Positions 34,200 through 46,630 are shown, counted from the stretch's first letter. The stretch: DNA of 64,000 nucleotides from Ceratothoa steindachneri (GCA_963969495.1 OZ018323.1:74248920-74312919), one strand, 5' to 3'. The notes: generated by a model not told the origin, from the letters alone. Translations and numbers: made by a program.

Positions 34200-35540
34200 T
34201 TCATATATTTTATTGAAGGTAATGTTCTGAGTTCTTTTAGATTGATGATTAATGATTTCATTATCAAACACATAGAAAACTGTACTGAAACTGAGGCTTG
34301 CAGACAATTACAATGTGACTCTTGGACTATATCATGAAAAGAAGTTTATGCTACTCTAGGCATCAAGATTGCACGAGTTCTCGCTAAATGACAATCAGTA
34401 GAACATTGCTGGTCAAAACAATGGAGTGCTCCATATTTTTTCAAATGAATGACAAGAATGCGTTTCATACAATCCATGAAATTTATCAGATTCGATATAA
34501 GATTAACAAGATCTGCTCGATTAGAATCAGATAAATTCGCTGTGGTATCCTAAGTTTGAGAAAGATTAATTGGGAACTGCATTGATTACTATAAAACAAG
34601 CGGCAATATTGTAGTGGATTAGCAGTTATTTCCATGTAAGATTAGGTGCCCATTCACATAATATATTAAGAACAAACCTGATAAGTTTGATATAAAATTT
34701 TGGTTAGCAGCCGATGTAAAGTCTAACTACTTGGTGAATGGATTCCCGTACATTGAAAAAGATCAAGCTCGTCCTCTAAATCAACCACTCTCTGAATACG
34801 TGGTCGCGGTTTAATAGAACTATACATGGGAAAACGTAGAAAGGTGACGACTAATAACTTTTTCACGTCAGTAAAACTACTTGAAAAACTACACGCAACA
34901 TATTAGAGTATCGTAGGTACAGTAAATCGTATTAGAAGAGAAATTCCAGAGACCATTAGAAAAACTCGTGAAAACCAGTACAATTCACACATACTAAAGA
35001 ACAATCAATGCATACTTATAGTGTATCAAGGTAAACTTACCAAAAATTTACCCTTAATGAGCTCCATTCATAAAACTGTTGCAATTGTGGATGATATAAA
35101 GGAATTTCCTGAAACTGTGAAGTTTTAAATCTCCACAAAATATGGTGTAGATATAGTAGATCAAATAGCTCGGAAGTATAGCACAAAATGTGCTTCGCGG
35201 AGATGGCCAGTGTAAGTTTTTTACATCATTTTGGATCTAGCTATCATCAATGCAGAAGTTCTGTACACAGAAGTTACTGGACAAAAAATTCCCCGCCGCA
35301 GATTCCTCTTACAATTAGCTAAGAAACTGCAGCAAATCCTTAAGAATTGCGACGCAGTAGATAATAGTAGTGATGACACAATTAATCGTTAGAGACTTCT
35401 AGGAAGAGAAAAAAAGCCAAGTAGGAAGTTTCAATAAAAATAAAACATCTGAAACTTATTACGAATGTAAGAGACCTGTATATGGCAAATGTGCATGCAA
35501 AGTGATCAAGAAAGTAATTTGCTCTAATTGTAACAATTAA
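34200..35540 (+). pseudogene. piggyBac transposase, catalytic and C-terminal parts
   Basis: Frames with stops give CDSWTIS-type sequence and ARLESDKFAVVS, then at about 34610 VVD-QLFPCKIRCPFT with the first catalytic Asp, KNKPDKFDIKFWLAADVKSN and YLVNGFPYIEKDQARP. At about 34825 TTNNFFTSVKLLEKL has Asn in place of the second Asp. At about 35145 GVDIVDQIARKYSTKCASRR keeps the third Asp, and RRWPV plus LDLAIINAEVLYTE follow. The Cys-rich tail (YYECKRPVYGKCACK, then VICSNC) at about 35455-35535 is the piggyBac C-terminal zinc-binding domain. About ten stops are present. Confidence 0.85.
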
Positions 35541-35884
35541 CTATCTATGGAAAAATTATTATATGTTTAAGAATGTTTGACCATATTTTATTACCTATTG
35601 TAAATGAAAAGGAATAGCATTACTTGAAATCTAATTAATTGCATTTAGTTTTTTTATTAGCACATATTTTTCCTTACTTTAGAAATATATCAATGATTTA
35701 TGGAATGTTTTCGTTAAAATTTATATAAAATATATTATTTTTTATCCGAAATTGCATATATGACTTACTTTGAAATGTCAACAGAGATACAAATATAAGC
35801 GTATTAAAAAAAGATAAAAAATGCGGTCAAAATCACCACTCGGCCGTTATAGATGGTGCAACTTTCCATACTTTCTAGTTTTAA

Positions 35885-38800
35885 TATGATCAACAAATGA
35901 ACATTTTTTCTTAATAATGGCTTGTAGACTTATTAGTTCGTACCAGGCATAAATACGACGCTGATAAAAGTGAATTTTTCTCTGCAAAGCAGATACTATA
36001 TTTTGTGTGCCTAAAACATTTACACTATTACCCTAAAGTAATAAGTTCTTGGAAGTTACATGTCCAGGGATAACTTCAAGATAAGCATCTTTCAAATTGA
36101 ACTCTTCACCCTTTATTATCAGAGGTAGATTAACATCTGTGGCAGTTTATTCTTTTGAAGGAAAGTATTTCTTTACTAAGGAAATCGATGTAAATCCTTA
36201 CCCCGCAATAAGCATTACACTTTAGTGTCAAATAAAGGCACAATGTAGATTTCTCCCATCACTTGCCATAAAGTTTTGAATATGTTCGAGTTCACAGCAC
36301 TTAGTTTTATATCATTAATATTTTCACTACATGTCAAAACATATACATGGTCATTAGGAAGATTTTCTTATCTATTAAATGGAAATGAATCATATTGTGT
36401 GGAATAAACGTGCAAGGGGAAATTTCTCACCCATGATCAAAAGAAACCCTGAATAAACGCCTGTCTGTACATAGAAATTACAACTAATTTTTTCCATAAA
36501 ATACCTTTATCTTTAAAAAGGTAGTGACCTATTTCAAACATACCTTAGCCTTATGTGAGTGAGGCAAGAGATTCTAAGGACTAGGGTTCTTCACTAAATT
36601 GAATTTTCATTCGTGCAATATGCACAATAAAGGTTCTTAACATAAATACACAGAGGAGATTCGTCTAGTTGAAGTGCCAGGAAAGGGTAACTCCTAAAGT
36701 TCTGTTGTTAGAGATAGTAATGTGCTTCATTATTTTTACTTATTTCTCGCTAAGAATAAGCCATGTGGCTTCGATCAGGCCTGATTCAACGAGCTCCTTG
36801 CCAGAGTCAGGGCTTTTTTATTGTTGGTATTGCGTAGAGAAATATCAATTAAATCTTCAAAAGTAGATTTATCTTGCCATACATATTGACCATCTGAAAC
36901 AATTCTCGTTTACCTTAAGCTAGTCTCCTTTCTTTTTATTTCGCATTAAATCGTTTGAGGTATTCCTTTAGCTTACTTAGCTTCATAAATTATGCCATCA
37001 AAACATAAAACCGATTTATTACATATCGTGGTAAATCCGCCCTGGTGGATGGCTTAATTGTAGGAGTGCATCTTACTGATTGCCCTCGTGAACTCATTTA
37101 ATTATACCTGAAATAAAATTATGTACTTAATCTACGGTTTTATTTTACCAATACAGTGTTTGTATTATATACGTAGACAATGTACGGAGCGAGAAGAGAA
37201 AATTATGGCGAATGAAATTTGTTGATGAATTAGCCTAATATCCAAACAAGGATGTATTTTAGAGTAATGTATTTTAGAAACTGAAAGGGAGAGAGAAAAA
37301 AGAGAGAACCTCTGTCTTACATAACCAGCAATATTTAGCCTATGTAAACCTAGACAAGCACACCATACAGATGAAAGGGAAAACACCCACTATCACCACA
37401 CTAGTGCTTTTCCTTCTATATAAGCACCAGAGAGAGTGAAAGAGAGAGTGACTCCTTCTTAACTACTTTGTGATTTTAAACTCCTGTAAACTTAGACACG
37501 CATATCACACATACTAAAGGGAAAACACATGTTATCTTGACATACTATAATACTCTCCCTTCTATTAAGCACACAATCTCTCAGTGGTGTTAACGATTAC
37601 TTTCAAACCGACGCACCTTTCTATACTCGCCTGAACATACACTTATTCCACTCTAAGTCCTTTCCAAAAAGCGAGTGGTCTTTCAGTCCCCCTCACAAAT
37701 TCATACGACACGCGCCCTTCCACATATCTGGAGGAGTTGAAAAAAACATCGTTAATACTAGTGACACAAATCCTTCTAGTCAACCAGAGCAATTCCTGAG
37801 TACCGGTCCTGCCGTGGCTGCTCCCGCATATGATGCAACTTTGCAGTTTGTGGATGTTTTGCACATGATTTACCCCATAACATTATTATTTAATAAATTA
37901 CTTAAATTTAATCCAATGAAAAAATACCTCAAGAAACTAAATCATTACCAGCCAGCAAAAGCCTTATTACCTTCCTGGGTATTAGTAATCACAGTTTGAG
38001 ACCCACGATCAACGTAATAAGTCCACAACATTAAGGACTAATGCTCGTTTAAAATCTTTAGTATAGGTTCGAGATTATCAGTAGCAATTTTTTATCTACT
38101 ACTAATCGATCTCATAGCATGTTTTAAGTCTTGTCACTGTTAAAGTAACTATAAAAACGCTCAGTTATGTTCGTGATTTTGTGCAAACCTTTGATATTTT
38201 TCGTTTTCCTGATGTTTCGATTGACCAAAAGAAAAAGTATTACAGAAATAAACACTAAAGACATTCCGGACTCTACTCCACCAATAGCCAATGAAGAAAA
38301 AAAAATGTAGCATATTATGATTTTCAATAAACTTAGATTTGATTTTATTAAATGGTATCGTCATATTGATTAGTATTTATTTTCTAAAATAAATTCGATT
38401 TATTCATTTCCAGATTTCTACAGAGCTACTATAATTCTTTTCAAATATTAGTCTTTCAAATACTGGTAGACTCAATACCCCATCTACCAACGATTCATTT
38501 AGACTTTCTTAAGGGCATTAAAATGCTAAAAAACCAGCAAACAAAACGAAAAACATTTTGTAAATATTTCTTCTCTTTGCAATTCAATCACTTTTTCTGC
38601 TCAAAGAAATATACTAAGAGAAATAAGAAAAGAGAATATGAAAAACATATGCACAAGGTTTATCATTTATATCATTATAATGTTCTGTCTGAAAAACCTT
38701 CTTTTTCTTTTGCCAATGACAGATTTTCTGATTGTTTTGAATCTGTGAATTTAAGTTATCAAATATTCTGCTCCCAAAATGATCAGCCAAACGAATTTTA

Positions 38801-41800
38801 AAAGTAATTTCCCAAAGTCCTTTGAATAAAAAATCCCCCACAATATTCGAATAAAAAAGAAATTTTATATCAATTTGAACATGAATTTTTCACCCAAGAG
38901 TTGAAAAAAAAATACGAATCAAGTTAATAAAACTAGTCAGAATTTTATATACCTTAACGTGTTGGCATTTAAGCTGCCGGTTTTTGATCGATTTTCTCTA
39001 TTTCGGGAATTTACCTTAGTGGCGTGTTGGGTAAACCTTCTAAAAATTTAATGTACCACCATATTTTTAGAGGATAAGGCTTGTGCCTTTGGCGATTTTT
39101 ATTCCCTATCCTATTATAGGGTTTTATACTTTCTGTTTTAATTTTTCTATGTTATTATGGTCGTTTTGCACAGTTTTTGTTTTTATTCACTATCTTGTTA
39201 TGCAGAATTTTCATAGTTTGTTTTTATTCCCTATTCCCTATGAAGTTTGTTCATATTTCTCTTTTCTTATTCTCATTCATTTTATGTTATTTTTTAGTTT
39301 GTTTTATATTCCCTAAAATGTTATTGTTATGTTGTTCCTTTTTTCCCCGCTGGCTGCCAATTTTGTGTAAATTAGCACTTGATGATTCTCTTCCTACTTA
39401 CGAAATTAAGTGAGAGTGGGAGCAGAATTAAAACTTGTCTCATTCTCATTAAGAAGCCCTTCGAAATCGCCGAATTTCAAAGGAGCATCATTTTTTTTAT
39501 CTATTAAAAATATGAAGAGCAAACAAACAAGGCATCAGCGCCAGAAGACTTCGAAAGACACATCTGTAAAGTAGATTGTGAAGAGAGAGAAAGCGAAAAT
39601 CGGTGATATATATCCGCAGATTCTCCGGTGCTTATTTGGGCTTGAAAGGCAAGTAATCTTCCAAATGTTAGCTGGGCCATGAAGGGCATTAAATGTCCGG
39701 CTCTACTCGTATGTGTCCTTTGATAAATTGTTTAATAGTTAAAAGTTTTACAGAAAAAATTTGCTACATACGTACACAAAGAATTTACACCGATCAATTT
39801 TGAAAAAAAAATCTCAACTGCAATCATTGGCGGATATTCTCTGCAATTGATATGGTAGTTTTCACCCAAATCTTCATTCTACTGCATTTTTGCCTCCGGT
39901 TTACTGTAAATTTTATTCCCAGTTCAAATAAATTTTTCTACATAGTTATTTTTTTTTAATCCAAAACATTAAACTTATTATTTACTCGAGGCAGATTGAA
40001 GGGGAACTGTAAGGAGGGTGAGGAAGCAATTTCCATCTTAAATTTCTGAATTGTGTCCTAACAAGTTTTGATGAATGAGCCAGATTGCATTTACAGTTCT
40101 TTGTATTTCTAGGTAATCTATTAGCAAAACACCTTCAGAACCCCCCCAAATTGTTTACAAAATCTTTTCGACAGATCCCTCACCTTTTCCCTGATGGGCC
40201 TATTTGACCCCTTCGGCAGCCATTGCTTAGAATGTTGTTTTTCTTAGGGATCATAATATTACAACCACTTTCATCTCCATCCATAATTCTCTGCAAAAGA
40301 TCGCCTAGATTAGCATCCGACTTGTTTAAATTTTGAATTGACCGAGTGATCCTCATTTCATGCTAATGATCTGGCAACAATTTTGGCACCCATTGAGCAG
40401 AAAGCTTATTCAAGTGTATATGGTCTTTTTAAATTGAATAAGTCGATTCCACCAATATTGCTAAATTGCCTGCTGTAAATATGACACAATATCGAAGATT
40501 TTTCTCTACTAGGTCTTAATTTTACTAGCGAGAGTTTTAATATCAATTCTCGCAAAACGTTTTAAAATGAGATAATTTTCTTACTCCAGCCACCTTTGTT
40601 GAAATATGGTTTATGTTCTATGCTGACATATGAACACATTTCTACTGCTATCATGAATATTTGACAAGGAAATCTTTTACTTTTATCCTAACCCCCCAAA
40701 TTTTTTTATAAGTAAAGTTTGTTACACTCTGAAGTTGGATACATATTTAGCGAAGTAGAAAATCTCTCGAACATTAAACAAATAAAAAAAATAAGTCTTT
40801 GAAATATTTCATGGATCTGCATCCGAAAGATGTCTTCGAATTTTTAAGATTGTCGTGCAAATTCATTCCCATATCAAGAATTGCCCTAAAATACCAAATG
40901 TATTAATATTTATTTTGTCAACTTTATTGTAAAGGAGCACTTACTCCCTAATACTGTATGTTAATACATTCCTGTATTGACTTTCATGTGGCTTAGTAAG
41001 TATAAAATTCATCCCCCAGCATATCCATCTTAAGGGAACTTTACCACCACGATAGAAAAGAGGCAGAAAACTGTATTTGTCTACCTTTTCTCTCTCCACC
41101 TGTTGAAAAGTGCTTTTCCCAAAAATCCCCACAGGAAAATAAAATTATAACTCTTCGCTTTCGTTTCCCTTCGGCTCATATGATGGTTCTTTGCTTTCCC
41201 TAAGTGATCTAGATCTCTCGGGGTAGTCACGGAACAAATATTTGGTTCAACCTGCAATTCTACTTACGATCCACGGTAGTGACAAAGCCAGCCATCTATA
41301 GAGAATTTCTTTCTTCTGCCAAAAGTCGATTCGTTGTACTTTTTTAGAGTACGATCTACGAAATTGGGATTCTATTAATCTGCTATTTTTTTGTCTTTTA
41401 ATTAACTACTCTTTGCAATTTCATCGGTTCAAATTTAATCAGTATTATATTTACTGTACAACTTCAATATTCTAGTGTATAGATATGCTCTATTTGTTGA
41501 CATTCTTTGTCACCGATTGATTGTAAATCAGTCGAATGAGAGAGTGAATTTTTACTCTTTCAATATTCCAAATGGAATATGAGTCCATCAAATTTGTTGT
41601 AGAAATAGCAGCCAAGTCATAGCAAAGATGACAAAAAATTTCATTAGTAAGGAAACGACGGGAGGAGAGGAAGAAGAATTGTATTTAATTGAAAGGTTTG
41701 TAATAGGAAAAGTTGAGATTATGGAAAATTTTAGTGCAATCCATGAAGTATATCACAATTGTAAGGGAGGCAAAATTGAGTACTACAATGTATTATCTAA

Positions 41801-42387
41801 TGACTTCACTGTAGAAAAAAAATGTTCAGTCAAGAGTTTTCTTAATTAGTCAGAATAATTTGGATCCCATTTGTATAATGCGCTGCATATCGTTAATAAA
41901 ATACCCAAATTCTCTCTAATTCGGCGCAAAATAAGAATTCATAATTTTAAAGCTTTTAATTTAATCTTTCCCATGATAATATATTTCCAAAAAGAAATCT
42001 GTATTTCTTTCATGAAACATTTTTACGGGATTTTTCTTAGAAAATAATAACGCTATTTTCTATTGCAAAAATTAGAATTGTTTTCATATAAAAATTCCAT
42101 TTCGCTCGATAGTATTTTGGATTTAACTGTCTAGTAATCCCTTGCGAACTTGAAATTAGTAAGGGATCAATTTGGCCCTTAAGTACGGTATTTCTTGGTC
42201 ATAGAATGTGAGAAGAATAAATTTGCTACGCCATTCTTAAAATACAATTAAGAAATTTGGAAATTCAATTAATTTTTAGTTCCTGTAAAAATTTTGAAGG
42301 CCGTGTCTTAACAAGTGTCTCATTACTCATCTATATTAGCAAAATATTTTTTAAACAAAATTTTTTGGAGGGCTTGAGTAATAATAG
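35885..42387. other. AT-rich DNA with no recognised gene
   Basis: The largest stretch without identified elements. It contains a tandem duplication at 37344-37590 and a T-rich low-complexity block at 39080-39330 that yields a hydrophobic open frame. Frames at 36669, 37643 (-), 38523, 39504 (-), 40941 (-) and 41628 have no motif I know. A stop-broken - strand stretch at about 36200-36380 (KLSAVNSNIFKTLWQVMG) looks more protein-like than its surroundings but I cannot place it. Confidence 0.45.
37344..37590. repeat. Tandem duplication with a period of about 142 bp
   Basis: GTAAACCTAGACAAGCACACC at 37344 and GTAAACTTAGACACGCATATC at 37486 each continue with AAAGGGAAAACAC, CATACTATA/CACACTAGTG, CTTCTAT and AAGCACA. 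The units are about 20-25% different, so this is an old two-copy tandem repeat. GA-rich runs lie next to it. Confidence 0.65.
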
Positions 42388-42431
42388 ATAACCTAACCTA
42401 ACCTAACTTAACCAAACCAAATAACCTAACT
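42388..42431. repeat. CCTAA-type interstitial repeats
   Basis: AACCTAACCTAACCTAACTT with drifting units to ACCTAACTAAA. This is TTAGG read on the other strand, like the array at 21570-21672. Confidence 0.65.
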
Positions 42432-42553
42432 AAATTTTATTTTAAGATTTTATCTATGCTCATTGTAATTTTGATTACAGTTTTAAAAATAATAATGGTA
42501 AAGTTCAGAACACAATATATTTTTATCGAATTTTCGAATGTTTGGGAATTTCT

Positions 42554-42572
42554 AAAAAAAAAAAAAAAAAAA
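42554..42572. repeat. Poly(A) run of 19 bases
   Basis: An uninterrupted run of A. It could be the tail of a retroposed sequence, but no target-site duplication or LINE or SINE body was recognised next to it. Confidence 0.9.
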
Positions 42573-42711
42573 GAGTGAATTTAAGAAATGTATTAAAATA
42601 TTTTGTATATTCGAAAATAATTCCTATAAAAGTTTTTCCAGGGCTTCCGGCCTGCCTCGAAAATAAACATTGATTTGAAAATAACAGACATCAATAAGTT
42701 ATTAGGAGAAC

Positions 42712-42880
42712 AAGGAATGGCTTCACCACCCTTCCCTACGGGGGGAGCTTGCGCTTTGCTACTAAGATTAAAATTGCAAGTATAAAAAAAAGCAGCCATG
42801 GTTAAATTTTTAGAAATTTTCTGAATTTCGCCAATTATAATAATTTTAAAAAGGAACTCTAAACTTAATTTTCCCCCCTT
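42712..42880 (-). repeat. Dispersed repeat, copy 2 (inverted)
   Basis: Reverse complement of the repeat at 26405-26570. It adds a G-rich end (CTACGGGGGGAGCTTGCGC on the + strand) that matches the CAAGCTCCCGCCGTATG end of copy 1. Its family is unknown. Confidence 0.7.
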
Positions 42881-43096
42881 TCAAAATATCGCGTTGCTAA
42901 AATATAGTTATAGAAGAAGATATTAAAGGATAAAAGGATATTAAAGACGGACATTTTAACCAAACGACCTCTGTAGAAATAAAAAAAGTTCCGTAGAAAA
43001 TGTATAGAAGAGAGAGATAAGTAAAATTAAGACAGTGAGGAATATTGCAACAGGTAACATTCTCAACCAAAAAAAAGGAAATTGAGAATGGATATG

Positions 43097-44288
43097 TTCG
43101 AGTGGTGGTCAATAAGTTTTGCAATTCGGATATAAGGAAACGAGATATGAGGAAAAGTGTTTTATTATTTTTCAATATAACTACCCTCGAATTCAATGCA
43201 CTTGCGCCACTTGTCCCTGAGGCTTCGAATTCCCGAAAACCAAAAATCTCCCGACTACTGTTCAATCTAACCCTGGACGGCAAGCTGGACATCTTTATTG
43301 TCCCGAAACCGGTGTCCACGCAGTGCAGCCTTGAGCTTGGGCAACTCTGGCCTTGTGGGCAGGGGCATTGTCGTGGAGGAGCAGCACACCGCGTCTCAAC
43401 TTGCCGCGCCGCTTCTGACGGATGCACTTCTTTAACTCAGCCAGTTCCTTGGCCTGTGATGGTCCTTCCACGAGAGGCATAGTCCACCATCAACACTCCC
43501 TCAAAATCCCAGAAGATGGTGGCCATGATCTTCCAAGCTGAGGGTTGAGCCCGGAACTTGATGGGGGTCACAGAGCCCCTGTGCTTCAAGGCCATGCTTT
43601 CAAACTTGGTCTCGGGATCCCAGTGGTGGACCCACGTTTCATCACCTGTCCCTATGCGTGACTCGAATCCTGCTGGGTCTTGGTTGTACAGGAGCAGCAC
43701 CTCCTCTAAACTTTGACGACGTTGAAGTGGATCATGGGGCGTGAGGTTTCGTGAGATTTCTAGGGACCCAACGGGCAGAGACCTTGGTCATGGCCAAATT
43801 GTCGTGGATAATGTCCATAACACTTCCATGTGACATTGCAAGTTTTCGCTCGATTTCTTTGACCTTAGAGGATCATCCTCTCCACATGGGCCACATTGTC
43901 CTCGTTAGGCACATCTGACGGGCGTCCTGGACGGGGGTCATCTTCAAGGGACTCACGACCATGGCGGAACTCCCTATTCTAACGAGCAATGGTTGCATAG
44001 GAAGGGGTGGTGTCGGTTTACAAGGCAACCATGCGTTCATGGATGTTTTTGGGCATTCTTGCCTTCCTTGGTCAAAATTTCATCACTGCGCGGTGCTCAA
44101 CCTTCTCCATTGTTGAAAAATTTGTGACTGACTATATGCAATCAGCTACTGCTTCTTAAATAGACGTGGCAGTAGCGTGCGGCTGCAGATCCTGACATGT
44201 CATAACTTGTCCAACACGCCCACAAACAGCCATCCCCCCTTCCTCTTCTTTGCCCTACCGATTCGCCAATTATTGACTGCCCTTCGTA
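43097..44288 (-). mobile_element. mariner element, copy B, with both terminal repeats
   Basis: Same family as copy A. The left end TTCGAGTGGTGGTCAATAAG and the inverted right end TACGAAGGGCAGTCAATAAT match. 1192 bp, shorter than A because about 110 bp of transposase has been lost internally near 43335. Confidence 0.9.
43165..44110 (-). pseudogene. mariner transposase pseudogene, copy B
   Basis: The ATG is intact at 44108-44110 (codons for MEKVEH). The two best frames are 43700-43437, with TGDETWVHHWDPETKF holding the first catalytic Asp, then FRAQPSAWKIMATIFWDFEG and VLMVDYASRG, and 43480-43295, with KRRGKLRRGVLLLHDNAPAHK holding the second Asp. Directly after ARVAQ the frame jumps to AQGCTAW. 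The segment carrying YSPDLAP and the third Asp is deleted. The C-terminus (RDKWRKC, EGSYIEK) survives. Frameshifts lie between the blocks. Confidence 0.88.
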
Positions 44289-45120
44289 GTTATTTATTTT
44301 TGCTAAAGGCAAAAAACAATCAAATCTTTAAAGCAAAATTATTTTGAAAAGAGATAATGTTAATAAGGTTGAAATGATATGGGATGTGACGAATTGGAGA
44401 AGGGGCACACCCCATTTTACCAAAATAGCGCACTATTTTGGAAATTAGGTAGACATTTACATTGATAAACTTTACAGAATTCAGGTGACGAAATTTAACT
44501 ATTGAGTTTGAAATGTAAAGAGTTTTCACAATATTCAATAAGCTTGGGGCCAGATTTTTTCTCCTAATAACTAAGAACAATGGCACACTTTTTAATTTCC
44601 ATTCATCAGCAAACGTGTAATTTTTAGTTAGGAATTAATTCTATACTCATTAATATAAATAAATAATGTTAATTGAACAGAATGCTTTAATAATAGTAAC
44701 CTAATTTTATCTTACTAATAAGATATTTTTTTAAGATTTAATATTTTTCCTTCTTGTAATATTTTTTTCTTATAATTATTGGAACATTCGTCCTTCGTAA
44801 ATATGGTTCTAATTATCATTTCCTTGCGTTTTTTTCAATTTAGAAGAAAGAGATTTCGATTCCTTGTTCTCATTCTATGGTGAAAATTGAATCAAATTTC
44901 ATTCAATTTGCCTAGTTCATCATCTAAAGTTTTAGTGACTTCATCATATTGTTTAATTCTTTAATTTAATTTGCGTTCTAAGAAGATTTCAGTGAGATTT
45001 TATAATTATTGTAAATTTTAAAATACTATGTAATTAAATAAAGAAAGAAAAACTGAAGCCGGTTATTGTGTTGGAAATATTATCGCAGGCTAGAAGGTAA
45101 AATCACAATCCGTTCTCCTA
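44289..45120. other. AT-rich spacer with no gene
   Basis: Purely AT-rich; the frame at 44320-44586 (-) has no motif. Composition changes sharply to GC-rich at about 45060, where the LINE begins. Confidence 0.5.
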
Positions 45121-45129
45121 ACCGGCCAA

Positions 45130-45900
45130 GTCAAGTTAATAGCCGTACAGAGCGTTGTATTGCAAACAGCTCGGCGGTAAAGATAGGCGCAGCGGCTGGC
45201 TGAGCCCCACTGACTTCAAACAGAGTGGATACGGCGTGAAAACCCACTCATTCCAGGGGCATGGAGCCAACTGTATATAGTGGCACTGTCCCAGCGTGAC
45301 ACGAAGTGTGCTCCCAAAAAGCCAAACGAAATATTGCCGGCGCTCTAGAAGCTTTGGTAGTAGAGGCGCGTCGACATATAGTCAAAAGCGGCACCCTCCA
45401 GGATGGAATCCTGGGAAGAACCAGGGGCGTTATCGGTCCGAGAGCTATACCGAGTTTTCCAAGATTCCTAGCAATAAACCCAAACGGCTTAGAGTATGAC
45501 TTGCGTCTATCGGGAGCATACGTAGCGTCGATATCAGATGCAGTGAGAAGATCTAGTGACAACTCTTGGCAACTTAATGAGGCGTTTGGCGGGCACGTAC
45601 AGGCGAATAATGCACACTATACCTTGCAGAGCGAGTGACAACTCCACACCATCGACAAGTAGCCTCTTAATGGGGGAGGTGCGGAAGGCAACGGACACCA
45701 GGCTAATGCCAGTGTGGTGGATCGAGGCAATCTTCCGCAATACACGATTCACTGCGGAAAAAATAAAACTCACATGCATAGTGCAGCTTCGAACGATCAA
45801 AAGATCAATAAAAAAGTAAGGCAGTAACTCTATGAGCACCCCAGGCGCTGAACGACATGGGGAAAAGATTTCCATGGTGTGGGCGGGAATAGACCCTAAG
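45130..45900 (-). pseudogene. LINE RT thumb and RNase H remnants
   Basis: At about 45850-45780 WGAHRVTALLFY and RSKLHYACEFYFFRS match the thumb block normally reading 'WG.....LL.lYr.lvrSkLdYg'. HHTGISLVSVAFRTSPIKRL follows, then LLVDGVELSL. At 45235-45135 comes FEVSGAQPAAAPIFTAELFA, which fits the part of RNase H holding its catalytic Glu. The ORFs on the + strand between 45296 and 45819 are shadows. Confidence 0.7.
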
Positions 45901-45984
45901 GCTGAGAATACAAGTCAAATACAAGAAAAAAGGAAACGGTGCTAGTCCATCAATCTGGATTATGATATAGCCGTGGATGTCAGC

Positions 45985-46630
45985 GTATGGTATGGTACAT
46001 CTTTCAGACAAGAGTCGGCGTCCGCACACGAAGCAAGATCGAAATGCTGCCCACTCACCGTAAACCTGTCGTTAAAAGGCTCTCGGCCTCTGAAAAAAAG
46101 TTCTGGGTGGCGGCCTTCCCATACATCATAACGTGCATTGCTTGCTGGCGGAGGATCATCCTAGTTAGAGAAGGCCAAGCAAACGGTTGCGAAGGACTCC
46201 TCCACGGACGCAGGGTCCAAGATTACGGTAACATTCTCCTGGAGAAGCAGATGGGGGTCTTTCGAGAACTTGCACTGAATCTTTTTGATTCGCTTTCACA
46301 CCTCTGCTAGAGGGGTCTTCCCATTGAGTGAAAAGACGTTTTCCCGCCAAGAATAGCGGCGGGCGTGGTTTAAAATATACCCTAACCTAGCCGTAGCTTG
46401 ACGAAATCGACCAACATTGAAATTGATCTGGCGGCACTTATAGAGCATGTAGGCATAACACTTCTGTTGGAGGACTTCCTGAGACTCGGCTGAATGCCAC
46501 GGTAAAGGTCAGCGTGCCAAACAGCCAGCCATTATAGGCATAATAGTTATGCTCATGACGATGAGGCTGTTGGAGAAGAACTCAACGGCCTCTTCCATCG
46601 ACGTAAACTCCTCGAGTGAGAAAGAGAAAT
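45985..46630 (-). pseudogene. LINE endonuclease-RT linker and RT motif 0
   Basis: A nearly continuous frame reads EEFTSMEEAVEFFSNSLIVM, later KCRQINFNVGRFRQATARL, YSWRENVFSLNGKTPLAEV, RIKKIQCKFSKDPHLL and ILDPASVEESFATVCLAFSN. After a shift come FNDRFTVSGQHFDLASCAD and VPYHTLTS, which is RT motif 0. It is the region that positions the endonuclease and RT in one polypeptide. Three stops are visible. Confidence 0.75.

Larger units (their letters stand above)
32176..35884 (+). mobile_element. piggyBac element interrupted by a Tc1/mariner-type insertion
   Basis: Both ends lie on TTAA, the piggyBac target. The left is TTAACACTAGAACATCC and the right, read inward, is TTAAAACTAGAAAGTATGG. Both have a subterminal GAGTGGT/CAATTTGACCGCATTT-type motif. 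Transposase pieces lie on the + strand on both sides of a 1.37-kb foreign element at 32650-34019. Without that insert the length is about 2.3 kb, normal for piggyBac. The transposase is dead. Confidence 0.85.

Noticed and set aside
39083..39413. Two overlapping hydrophobic frames, possible small membrane proteins
   Set aside because: T-rich low-complexity DNA with repeated TTTTTATTCCCTAT. Both frames are equally hydrophobic, as expected from composition.
40140..40400. Possible Pao-type RT piece (frame with LFDPFG)
   Set aside because: Only a five- to six-residue resemblance, with stops on both sides and no further motif in order.
45296..45819. Three + strand frames of 67-110 codons
   Set aside because: Shadows of the I-group LINE, whose known motifs are on the - strand.
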